Translations under genes and position numbers: made by a program
Part shown: in pieces, positions 29,167 to 39,557 of the stretch
Position numbering within the stretch: position 1 is the first letter of the stretch
How the letters are laid out: every line of letters starts with the position of its first letter
Origin: Malania oleifera
Taxonomy: Eukaryota > Streptophyta > Magnoliopsida > Santalales > Ximeniaceae
Direction of reading: 5' to 3'
Assembly (NCBI RefSeq): GCF_029873635.1
Contig: NC_080422.1
Coordinates: 1,902,001-1,966,000 of the forward strand
DNA: 64,000 nt
The notes under the pieces: generated by a model
The model's input: only the letters and a program-made list of their open reading frames with translations
Told to the model about the DNA's origin: nothing
The model's database searches: none

Positions 29167-30355
29167 TGTAACGACCCCGACCCACCACGTGGGTCCGGAG
29201 TGCTACTTTAGTGACATCTGTGTACCTAATACATTGTTCATCATATATAAAACACATATATGCAGCGAAAATAAAACACAAAATCCTCTAATTACATTAC
29301 CAGAGTTCTAACTATCTTTATACACAAATATATCCATTTTCACCTAACTACATCCCATAAAACTAAACAAAAATAAAATCTCTATCTACACACAACCTAC
29401 ATGAATTTACACCTCTAGCCGGACTCCTCTAGCCTACTAGACCTGATCTTTAGGATTTCCTAAAAAGATAATTTGTAAAGTAAGGGTGAAGCACAACTTA
29501 GTAAGGGAAAGACTAAGTTAACGTCAGTGTGTGGCCAACATGCATTTAGTTTACAGAAAATAATCAATTCACTAAGCAAATAAACACATTTATGAAAACA
29601 TTCTTATTTTACATTCACACACACAATTAGCCAAGGATAGGGAAGATTACCCGCCCATACAAGTAGCTTCCCTCTACTCTAGTACCATTACTGCTATTAG
29701 GGCACTCACCTTTCTCAGTAAGCCCTCAAAATTATCTTACTAATTAACTGTATTTACATAAATTAACAGATATGCATATAAGACACTCCTTGTGACAAAC
29801 ACGCCATTTACTTCCCCATGGCACGAGTTGTGCGGCCCGAAGGTTGGACTATTGTCCTAAGGGATCCACTCAGACAATAGTTATCTGTACTCTCCGCTAA
29901 CATACTCCGCGGGTCTATGCAGCTCCAACTTCTGGTCTGATTGCCCTCACCCAGGGGGTGCATTCACCTCACGTAGGCAAATCGAACAAGGCCACCCTAC
30001 ATCTCTCAGCATAGGTGTGGGCGCACACAGCCACATAACAAATCTCTAGTAACGGTACCGTGCTCACAATACACTGGTCCCCAAGGTTCCTAAAGTATAT
30101 CATGCAATTTAGATAATAGAAAATACCATTTAAAACATTACTTCACATTCCTGTTATTCCAAAACCTGGCCCCCAGCCACAAAATACAACTTGGCTCAAA
30201 GCCATTTAAACAAAACCCCTGCCTTCGGCCATCAAATCAAAGTCTTGCATTTTTCACAAGCAGTTCCAGTATTTTTCATAACAATTCCAGTATTTCTCAA
30301 ACAATTCAGTACTTAAAAATCTCAAATCCAAATATACAATAATTTATACAAATTA
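29167..30355 (-). repeat. left (3') LTR of the family C element, truncated
   Basis: Contains the TTAGTAAGGGAAAGACTAAG...GTGTGTGGCC block (29499-29537) and the CCGCCCATACAAGTAGC segment also seen near 35315 and 62713. It stops where another minus LTR begins with TGTAACGATCTC at 30356. Confidence 0.75.
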
Positions 30356-30920
30356 TGTAACGATCTCAAATTTCTTATAATTTTTTTTTTATATATATAC
30401 AGCAAACATTCCTACGCAGCGAAAACATATATCATGAAACCATTTATACATAAACTGTACAATACCAGGTTCTAGAATATACAGACCATACACAAAAATG
30501 CCACTCCAATATTATCTATCCCAAAAACATACACATCTCTGCCAAAAACTCATCCTATAACCAGGGTGACCAAACACTTTCTCTATCCGCGAGCCTGATC
30601 TGCTTGCCTATCTGGCTCACCTAAAAAATGTTAGGATAATGGGGTAAGTCAACGCTCAGTAAGTGGAAATAGCTATTACTAGTGTGTGGCAACTAAGTTA
30701 AGGATACTTTTAAAATAAAGTCTGAATTGTAATGCAATAAATCATCTATAAATCATATCTTTCAAGCATATCTTTCTTTCTTTATTTAAAACATATTGTA
30801 TCATCTGTTTTCTACTTTTTATACTAGTAATATCATACTATACTGTAAAACTGTAAATATATAAATATCTGTACTTTATCCCTGGGACTCTGTACGTCAT
30901 GATTTGCCCCTCATGACAGG
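30356..30920 (-). repeat. partial minus-strand gypsy LTR (family D)
   Basis: Begins TGTAACGATCTCAAATTTC. It has GCGAGCCTGATCTGCTTGCC and CGCTCAGTAAGTGGAAAT...GTGTGTGGC in common with the LTRs at 52743 and 59707. It ends abruptly after CCCCTCATGACAGGG, where the GC-richer tandem repeat upstream of the homeobox ORF starts. Its own U3 and TATA box are absent. Confidence 0.7.
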
Positions 30921-30921
30921 G

Positions 30922-31113
30922 TTCTCCCTCGATTTGTGCAAAACGCGTTGATCGATATCCGTGAAACGCGTCGCCCTCTCTCGGTTCTCGCGACACACAT
31001 CGTTCTCCCTCAATTTGTGCAAAATGTGTTGCTCGATATTCGTGACACGCGTCGCTCTCCCTCAATTCTCGCAATACATGTCACACTCTCTCGATTTCCA
31101 CAACACGCGGCCA
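30922..31113 (+). repeat. 81-bp tandem repeat (about 2.4 copies) rich in ACGCGT palindromes
   Basis: Copies begin at 30922, 31003 and 31084 with TTCTCCCTCRATTT or a close variant. Each full unit contains three sub-blocks ending in CGCGT-type words (AACGCGTT, AAACGCGTCG, GACACGCGTCG), several of which appear as TG/CA versions (ATGTGTTG, ACACATCG). The array ends six bases before the TATA box of the homeobox ORF. Confidence 0.85.
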
Positions 31114-31119
31114 TTCCCT

Positions 31120-31127
31120 TATAAAAA
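31120..31127 (+). promoter_or_regulatory. TATA box upstream of the homeobox ORF
   Basis: TATAAAAA lies 119 bp before the ATG at 31246. The intervening sequence is a C/T-rich, ATG-free leader, as expected for a genuine plant 5' UTR. Confidence 0.65.
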
Positions 31128-31245
31128 GGTTCTGCCCTTCTCGAACTCTAAGCATCACAACTTTCTATCATCTTGAATAATCACATTTCAGTTTGCAGTG
31201 ATTAGCTCTTCCTAACTTGTCTCTTAGTTGTCTCATTACTCAAAA

Positions 31246-31938
31246 ATGTTCTCAAATCACCCAACTCCCCAAGTTGCTGAGAGCAGCACTAGATTGTCGA
31301 TCCAAAGATGGAAACCCAGTAAGGCACAGCTGGAGATTCTAGAGGAGGCCTTCCACAGCAGTCAAGGGGAACTCCCTTCCGTGGAGCGGACTATCTTGCT
31401 TGCAGCACAACTCCGACGGTATGGTCCAATCGAGCCGAGAAATATACGCTTTTGGTTTGAGAACCATAGGCGTAGGCGGGGATCAGTTGGACAAGCCACT
31501 ATCTCAACTATTGCCCAATCAATTCTCCATATTACCTCCTTCGCCACTACCGACCCGAGCAGTGCCCCTGCCATTCTTCCAACCCTCTTCCCTATCGAGA
31601 ATATTCCTACTATGAAACTTACAACTAATATCACACCAATGAGTCATATCCCTTACAATAGCAATATCGCAGTCACCACACTAAGGGTTTCGGATAATGT
31701 TGGCCTACTTCACCATTGCAAGGAAATCCGATGCGCATTGAGACTCATATACGGGCCACCAATAACTCGGGAAGAGGGCAGCTCTTCCTCCTTCGCCGAA
31801 CAAACAGGCGTTCTCTCCCTTTTTCCAACCCAAGCTAGCGACATTATAAGAGGTCAACTCTGCCAAGAAAGAACCCAGGCGGTTAGCAGTGACACCGCTA
31901 GTACTGCGATAGATGTTAACGTTGATCTAAGGCTCTAA
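31246..31938 (+). CDS. WUSCHEL-related homeobox (WOX)-like protein, intronless and divergent
   Basis: Predicted 230-residue nuclear DNA-binding regulator of the WUS/modern WOX clade. Residues 21-79 form a homeodomain beginning RWKPSKAQLEILEEAF, with the WOX-type enlarged loops (QLRRYGPIEPRN) and a third helix NIRFWFENHRRRRG. Trp70, Phe71 and Asn73 (homeodomain 48, 49, 51) are kept, but the usual Gln50 is Glu72 and the normal NVFYWFQNHKAR core is strongly altered. A WUS-box-like TGVLSLFPTQ lies at 187-196 and an EAR-like DVNVDLRL ends the protein, so both repressor motifs survive. The ATG at 31246 is the first in the frame; upstream only a TTG would extend it. WOX genes usually have introns, and this ORF has none. 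It sits inside a nested retroelement, with a repeat array and TATA box before it and a gypsy 3' end about 280 bp after it. It could be a retrocopy, a captured gene, or a real gene invaded by elements. Confidence 0.8.
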   Translation: MFSNHPTPQVAESSTRLSIQRWKPSKAQLEILEEAFHSSQGELPSVERTILLAAQLRRYGPIEPRNIRFWFENHRRRRGSVGQATISTIAQSILHITSFATTDPSSAPAILPTLFPIENIPTMKLTTNITPMSHIPYNSNIAVTTLRVSDNVGLLHHCKEIRCALRLIYGPPITREEGSSSSFAEQTGVLSLFPTQASDIIRGQLCQERTQAVSSDTASTAIDVNVDLRL

Positions 31939-31984
31939 AGGCTAGTTCTCGTATATTTTTAATTTATAGGACATGTATAATATA

Positions 31985-32022
<38 letters not shown>

Positions 32023-32221
32023 TATAATTATCATTTTCCACATCTTCTGAATTTCTTTTCCATTTCAACCTTTATTAGACCGACGATTCACACTTCAATT
32101 TCCAAAATAAAATACTTCGCCAAATTGACCCTCAATCTATTCTAAGACTTAGTCAAATCGTTAATCAATGTACTCTTTTAAATAGCGCAACCAATTATAC
32201 AGTACTCATTTTAAATTAGCA
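31939..32221 (+). other. 3' flank of the homeobox ORF with AT microsatellite
   Basis: Contains a (TA)n-like run near 31980-32030 and AT-rich sequence without a recognisable domain. It may hold the 3' UTR of the homeobox ORF, the degraded 3' interior of a gypsy element, or both. Confidence 0.45.
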
Positions 32222-32254
32222 AATTTCGAGGACGAAATTTTTATGAGGGGAAAT
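32222..32254 (+). other. 3' end of a gypsy internal region with polypurine tract
   Basis: AATTTCGAGGACGAAATTTT followed by GAGGGGAAAT directly before TGTGATGACCC is the usual junction between the end of pol and the 3' LTR in plant Tekay/Del-type gypsy elements. It shows that the LTR at 32255 served as a 3' LTR. Confidence 0.8.
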
Positions 32255-34738
32255 TGTGATGACCCAAAAATATATATAATTAAAGTACAATAATAATAAA
32301 ATAATAAAAATGGTCATTAAGTTAATATCAATACTAAAGTGTTTTTCTGTAGGATCCTTGATTCCATGTTTGATGCCTAAGAAAGACCTTGTCTTAGCGA
32401 GTGCTCAGAGACCATTGCGGCTCAGTCGCTCCTTGGAGGTCGGCCTGGTCAAAATGGAATTTCATAGGATAAACAGGATAGACATTGTTTGTACACGTAA
32501 ATAAATATATATACATAAAATAGTGTTTTGACAGACATAATTTGTAAAAATACATAATAAGATGATAATAATATAGGTATCATATATGGGGCCCACAAGA
32601 CTATGTGGGGTCCACATGAGTTCCGGAACCATAAGACACTGTTTATATAGGTAAATAAGTACATAAAATAATATTTTGACTGATATAATTTATAGAAATA
32701 TATGATAAAATAATAATAATATAGGTATCCTATGCGGGGCCCACAAGACTGTGTGGGGCCCACATGAGTCCCGAAGCCGTATAAAGGTTTACACGAGTCT
32801 CAAAGCTATTTAGGATGCATAAAATCGTATAAGAATTATTCGAATTACGTAGGATCCATTCGGGTCTCGAAGTTGTGTGGGGCCCATAAGACCATGTGGG
32901 GCTCACATGAGTTTTCAAAATTCAAATTTAATTCTTGTTCAAAAATAAATAATAAAATAAATAAATACTAAAAATAGTTTAAAAGTAATAACAATGATAA
33001 TAATGATTAAGAAAAATAATAAATTAATAAATTAACTAATTGATTAATTAATTAAGTAAGTAGTTAATTAAAAATTCATTTAATGGGAATGGTGGCAAGC
33101 ACTCCCACATGGCCTCCATCCCCATCCCATACTCAACTCATACCTTGCCCATCCCTTGCCCATTCTTTAATTTTTAAAAATTATAATTTCACCCATCTCC
33201 CCACACTTTTATAAATTTCATTTCTTCTCCAAAATTTTCCTATAAATAGGGAGCTCTCAACCTTCATTTTTCACACCAATTTTCTAAGGAAGAGAAGAAT
33301 TAGTGAGTGAAAGAAATTATGGTGGAGAGAGAATTTTTGAGTAAGTTCTCAATCACCCACTCTTTCCGATCTCATTTCTTAGAGATAGTTACAGTGTTCG
33401 TAAGGAAGAAAGTAAGTAAATTTTGATTATGTTAGTTTTTTTTTATTTAAAATTCATACCCGAGTTTATTTTATAAGTAAATTTCAATTATGTTAATTAG
33501 TTCCACAAAATTTTCATGAGTTTATTTTTTACGCATATTTAATTATACTAGTTCTATTTTTAATATACTTGCATCTATTTTTGGGTTAAGAAATGTTCTA
33601 ATCCCCTCGGGTAAATTTTCAACATTTCTTTCTATTCAAAAATAAAATTATATATATTTTTAACACAAAAATTGTGTGGCATGAGTTTATTTCTACGTTG
33701 AATTTTTTTTGAAAATATGAGTAAAGATGAGATTTTCACGATATTATTTTAAATTGCCTAAATTATAATAAGATGATTTTAAAACCCCTTATGGCAACGA
33801 AAGTTTAAAGTTACAGATGCTCGGTACCACAGCTTAAAGTTTATACGGATTAGAGTGCCCCCACACTGTTTACAGAGTGGTTATTTATGTTAGTGGATTT
33901 CTCTTGAGTGCACACCTGGTTCTGAATCAGGACTTAATAAGGAAAATCTCACTTAAAGTTTACGTACGTTGATTTAGTTTGGTCGGTTAGCCAGCTAAGT
34001 CCAATCTTCGGACCGCACAACCCAGTCATGGGGGTAAACATGACTTACGGCAAACAGGCCTAAGGGTGGTTTTTATAATATATGTTTATACATATTTAAT
34101 TACGTGTACAAAGTCACTGATGATTTGAAGGAAAAGTGTAACTTTACGTGAAAAGTATCATTTTGGTGCTTAAATGACGATCTAAGGAAAACGTATAAGG
34201 AAAAGTATATGTACGTTTATCATTAAATGTTTATACAGTTTTAAAGTTAAAAGTTTAATTTAACAGTTATAGTATATAATTATAAAATATTACTATTGTA
34301 ATTGATAACAAAAGTTTTATGCAGAAAACTTTAAATTTATATTTATTCTAAAAGAAATTTTGAAGTTATAGTATTAAATATTGTTTTACGAAATTTTTAA
34401 AAAAAACTCATTTTGGCCACACACTAATAATAATCTTATTTACTTACTGAGCGTCGTCTCACTCCAATCATATTTTTATTTTAGATAACTCTAAAGAGCA
34501 TGTTGGAAATCAGGCTCAACAAGCATGTGGGTGGAGATAGAAAAATAAAGATTTGTTTAGAAATATTAAGTATGATGTCAGATATTTATGCTTGTGAAAT
34601 TTTTCTTCTTTTTAAATAAATGATTGTAATATGGATAATTAGTGCTCTGGTTTAATAACAATTAAGTTTATGTTGCTTCCGCTGTAAATTAGTAGTAAAA
34701 AGTTAATATCCCAGCCCCTTCGGGGTCGGGGTGTTACA
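32255..34738 (+). repeat. gypsy LTR (3' LTR by position), 2484 bp
   Basis: Termini TGTGATGACCC...GGTCGGGGTGTTACA. U3 includes a tandem duplication of about 140 bp (roughly 32503-32785) and repeated GTGGGGCCCACA-type palindromes (32588-32905). TATAAATAGG is at 33241-33250, and the CCACACACTAATAATA...CTTACTGAGCGTCG block is at 34416-34456. No same-orientation partner LTR was found upstream, so the 5' half of this element is missing. Confidence 0.8.
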
Positions 34739-37417
34739 CTTTATCCACAACACTCACAAATCGACCACGTCAACAACCCTACTACCATTCACATGACCCG
34801 ACCCGCATTGGATACAGGGTAAAAAGTCATTTCATTATTACAACCTAACAATGGAAGACAATATAATTACATTATCCAGAATACAATACCCAGAGTATCT
34901 ACACACACATATATACATCACCATCACAAACTCAAATCAACCCAACTCTAGGAGAAATTACACATCCCCTAATCCAAAACTCACCCTATGTGTCAGGGTC
35001 CCAACTCCCTATGATCACGGAGCTCTATCACCTGGTCTATCCTTATTCCCTAAAAAATTTAGATAATTCGGATGAGACACATCTCAGTAAGAAGGAATAA
35101 ATTATTTACAGTGTGTGGCCATATGAGGTTAGTTATAACATGCTTTATTTTTCAAAACAACATTTCATATGAGAAAATACACTGATATTCATATTCACAT
35201 AATCATATAGATATATAACACAAGCTTTTATTAGCTTTAAAACCATTTCTAAAGTTTATTCATTTCCAACACACATAATTACTCACGAAATTCCTGAGAA
35301 TAGGGAAGATTGTCTGCCCATACAGGTAGCTTTCCTCTGCCCTAACACGTTATGCAGCTAGGAATGGCCACATCTGATACCTATCAGGGCACTCACCTTA
35401 CTCAGTAAGCCCTTAAGCGGAGAGTTTCACTTTGCCTCAATTATTTATTTTATAAAACACACGCTCTTTCATTTTTCATAATCATTTCCCATTTTAACTC
35501 ATTACATATCTATGTATACATAAATTCACATTTATGTACTTTACATAACACATTAGATTGCATAATTCCAATTCTCAACACATTCACGATTTCCATACTG
35601 AGCATACCTCCCCAACGGCACCAATAGGAATCTCACAACACAATTTCCATACTAAGCATACCTCCCAAGCGGCATTAGTAGGAACTTCACAACACAATTT
35701 CTATACTGAGCATGCCTCCCCAACGGCATCAGTAGGAACTTCACCAATTTCCATACTGAGCATACCTCCCCAACGACATCAGTAGGAACTTCACGCACAC
35801 AATCTCCCTACTCAGCATACCTCCCCAACGTTATTAGTAGGAACTTCACACACACACACACACAGTCTCCATACTGAGCATACCTCCCCAACGACATCAG
35901 TAGGAACTTCACACACACACACACACAATCTCCATACTGAGCATACCTCCCTAATGGTATCAGTAAGAACTTCACACACACACACACATAGTCTCCATAG
36001 TAAGCATACCTCCCCAACGGCATCAGTAGGAACTTCACACACACACACAATCTCCATACTGAGCATACCTTCCCAATGGCATCAATAGGAACTTCACACA
36101 CACACACACACAGTCTCCATACTGAGCATACCTCCCTAATGACATCAGTAGGAATGGAAAACCACCCAACCGCAATTATTGTGCGGTATTGACATATCAT
36201 CAATCATATTTCAATATATCTTAATTCAATTTAATATAAATATTCTTATCATTTTCTGTGTATATTTCATCATCTCATAATAATATATATCATATTTCGC
36301 ATATTTCCACATTTCCCAAAATACTCATATTAGTAATTTGTACAAATTCATTTTTCATGCAAATAATTTCTACTCACATATAAATATCATATCAATAATT
36401 CTTTTTCAATATTTTCTTAGAAAATACACATAATTATATTTCACATTTTTCAACATATGTCATGTGCCACACAATTTTCATCTAATACTCATAATATGTT
36501 AATTTCACACTACAAAACATCCAATTTAATATTACTCAAATGCCACACAATTTATCTAATATTTATATCATAATAATTTTTAGGCAAAATACCATATGTT
36601 CATTTTCACCCATTAATTCACACAGTAATTCTAAAAATACTGTTATAATTTATTCCCCTTACCTGACTTACTGAGAGTCTCGTTAGGACCCAAATCCTAC
36701 GCCTTTGGTGCTTGAAATTCAAATCCTACAATTAACATTTTTCCTAAATTAATTAACTTATTTTCCCAAAATAATACCCATCTAACCTTTCCTAGGCTTC
36801 ATATACTTCAAATTAATATTTAAACTAATATTTAACACCCCCACTTAATTTTCTGAATTTTGCTTGTGAGTCCCAAAATTACACCCGCGGCACTCATCGA
36901 GACCCTAAATTTCAAAAATTATACTTCAACTCTAGATGCTCAATATTTTAATATTTATAAATTAATCCTAATTAATTAAAAATAAGCCCCTTAATAACCC
37001 TCGTACCTCAAATTTGAGATTTTGCCCATGACAACCCCACGAGAATTCCGTCCCACTAGACTTGTAGAGAATCATCCCTAAATTCTTGTGATGGTATTCG
37101 TTCGTCAATCGGAGTTATAATTTGTAAGAAATTAAAGAAAAAAGGAGAAATTGGCTTACCCCAAGAGATATGTCCACGCCGCTCCTACCACCGATCCGCT
37201 CTGGTAGAAATGACGACAGTGGAGAATGAAGTTCAACGGTATCTTCTGATTCTCGATTGGGCGAGAATCTGTCACGTAACTGAGGAGAGAGGGAGAAATA
37301 ATGAGAGGAGAGAGAGAGAGAGAGAGAGTTCAGGCCTCTGGATCTTCTTCTTCTTCTTTCTTTTTTGTTTTTTAATTTTTGAAACCTCCTGAAGCATTTG
37401 CTTCAGGAGGGATAAAG

Positions 37418-37482
<65 letters not shown>

Positions 37483-37934
37483 TATTTTATTAATAAAAAT
37501 AAAAATAAATTTTAATTATTATTATTTTTTGTAAATTTGATTAATTAATTAATTAAAATTTTTTTTTGGGAATCACCCCACTAATTTTGTATAACCTTTT
37601 TTGGAGTTATTACACCAACGGTATTTCTGAATTTCCGATCAGCCGAATATTGGAGACGAAATTGAGGAGAGTGGGAGAGAGGAGACAAAGGAGCCAAGCT
37701 CTATGCGCAAAATGGAAAAAAAAGGAATGGAAAGGCTTCCTGAAGGATCTTTAGGATAACTTAACATATATTATATAATATATTTTATTATAATATTATA
37801 TTATATTATATTATTTAATTAATAATAATAATTATTGAATTAATTAAATTAATTTTTTAAATTTAAATTTAAATTTTAAAATTTTTTAATAATAAATTTT
37901 AAAATTTTTTTATTTTTTATTTAGGATCATTACA
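34739..37934 (-). repeat. right (5') LTR region of the family C element
   Basis: Shares the order of blocks with the left LTR: CATCTCAGTAAGAAGG...GTGTGTGGCC (35080-35110), CTGCCCATACAGGTAGC (35312-35328) and CTCAGTAAGCCC (35402-35413). A polymorphic-looking minisatellite (35591-36150), CCCCTTACCTGACTTACTGAG (36656-36675), a GA tract (37306-37328) and an (ATA)n tract (37417-37481) follow. The outer end is ATTACA at 37934. The junction with internal sequence, where a primer-binding site would be expected, is not visible near 34739. Confidence 0.65.
35591..36150 (-). repeat. minisatellite of about ten ~55-63 bp units with internal (CA)n
   Basis: Units carry CCATACTGAGCATACCTCCC, an AACGGCATCAGTAGGAACTT-like part and a CA tail. 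The CA tail grows from none in the first four units to 6-9 dinucleotides in later ones. Overlapping reading frames (Cys/Val-rich) are repeat artefacts. Confidence 0.9.
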
Positions 37935-38217
37935 GATGATCTACGAGCAATTCTCTACAAGTTGGCTAGAGCGTATTGTTGATTTGGAGTACTTGGACAC
38001 CATTCCAAAATTAGGTTAAGTAAGGTATTTTAGGGTTTAAGTTTTTATTTGGAGTATATAGGAAATGCTAAATGAGAAATATTCTGGGAGATGAGTTGAT
38101 TGATTTGGGAAAAATGTGAATTTCAGGGTTTTGAGTTTCGAACGCCGCGGGCATAGGATTTGGGTTTTAGTGAGTCTCTCAGTAAGTCAAGTAAGTGGAA
38201 TAAATTATAACAGCTAT
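37935..38217 (+). repeat. gypsy LTR, segment 2 of the interrupted copy
   Basis: Continues the leader of the LTR begun at 28756 (GATGATCTACGAGC...ATTAGGTTAAGTAAGG...CTCAGTAAGTCAAGTAAG) directly after the family C insertion. It is cut again at 38217 by the family B element. Confidence 0.8.
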
Positions 38218-39557
38218 TGTCACGCCTCGAACCCGCAGATGGGTCCCAAGTGTGAATATAGTAACATAACCTATCTCTCTATCAATTCAAACATACATGA
38301 TACAATACAATAAGAGGGTCCAACCCCGTGGGGTACACGGATGCCCTATACACATACATATATCCATCCATACTCATCAGTTACATAGCGAAAAATGCTT
38401 CATCTATTTATACAACATACCATACCAGAATCTGTACAAAACTAGGATACACGAACCCATACAATACTAAGGTATACAATCCCATAAATACCGTACATAC
38501 TTTGGGTGTCTACAAAAACTATCACGACATCCTAGTTACAAAAATCTCATACCTAAGCAGGTACGAACAACAGCTAATGACACCCCCTCTTTTGATTGCT
38601 AGGATGCTAATTATGACTACCTGATGGACCTGAAAACATTGTACGTACATTCAGGGTGAGACACCTCTCAATAAGGAAGAAAGTAGGTTATATCAGTGTG
38701 TGGTATACCAGTGTTATTTTACGCAAAACATAACACTATACAATACGATACAGTTCGAAAACATTTTCATACAGTTCCAGTATTTTCACAAATGCATTCC
38801 AATACATACGATACCCAAAACATACGGTCAGTGTCGTCACACTAATACACAACTACACTATGAAATCCGAAGCTTCACAGCTATTACATTTCCAATACGA
38901 TGTAGCTCACACTAGTACGCAACTACTCCATGAATCCAAAGTTTCACAGTGATTACATTGCCAACACGCAACTACTCCACGAAACCCGAATTTCATAGTG
39001 ATTATATTGCCAATACCGTGTAGCTCACACCCCTCGATGACCAGCTGGGATGCGTAGTAATATTTCACACCCTCGGATATAGAGCCGGACACTCTCGCCC
39101 ACGGTTTTCACACCAATACATGGCGTAGCGTACAGTAATTAGCTGCCACATAACTGTTTCGGCGTACAATAATTAGTCCCCACTAGCCGATTTCACAAAA
39201 CCTAGAATCATTTTAGAGCTCACACTCCTATACATATCACCGTACTGTAATTAGCCGCCACATAGCTGTTTTACAAAATACATGGAACAATTACATACAA
39301 CCATATATTCCAAACTTATTTGGTTTACGGAAAATCATATCGTTTCCCAATTCAAGTATACAGTTTTATACAAATATGGATAATAGTCATCTCAATAATA
39401 CAGTTTAAAAAAAACCAACAGTTTTCCAAACAAAGTATAGATGATACCCTAAATCCCCAAATTTTCCCGAAACTGTAACCCGAAAATCCCGTATTTTTAC
39501 CCGATAGATTTCCCCAAATAAGTTACTAAAACATACAAACGATCGTAGCCTACAAGC
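38218..39557 (-). repeat. left (3') LTR of the family B element, truncated
   Basis: Aligns with the first ~1.3 kb of 48121-50173, including CACCTCTCAATAAGGAAG and the ACTACTCCATGAA minisatellite region (about 38840-39030). It breaks after CCTACAAGC, where family A gag sequence starts. Confidence 0.75.

Larger units (their letters stand above)
29167..37934 (-). mobile_element. nested gypsy-type element (family C) with target duplication GATGA
   Basis: The left end TGTAACGACCCCGACCC and right end TTTAGGATCATTACA are flanked by GATGA at 29162-29166 and 37935-37939. Removing 29167-37939 rejoins the interrupted plus-strand LTR in register with its homologue at 25490-25580 (ACCACGAYG, then CTGGCAGAG/CTACGAGCA). 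Both end regions are minus-oriented LTRs of one family. The interior carries no gag-pol of this element. Instead it has a partial minus LTR (30356-30920), a homeobox ORF, and a gypsy 3' end with its LTR in plus orientation. Confidence 0.8.

Noticed and set aside
31362..31634. 90-residue minus-strand frame over the homeobox ORF
   Set aside because: Antisense shadow of the homeodomain-coding frame; no domain of its own.
35808..36203. 131-residue Cys/Val-rich repetitive reading frame
   Set aside because: Translation of the ~60-bp minisatellite with (CA)n tails; no start context, homology or codon bias.
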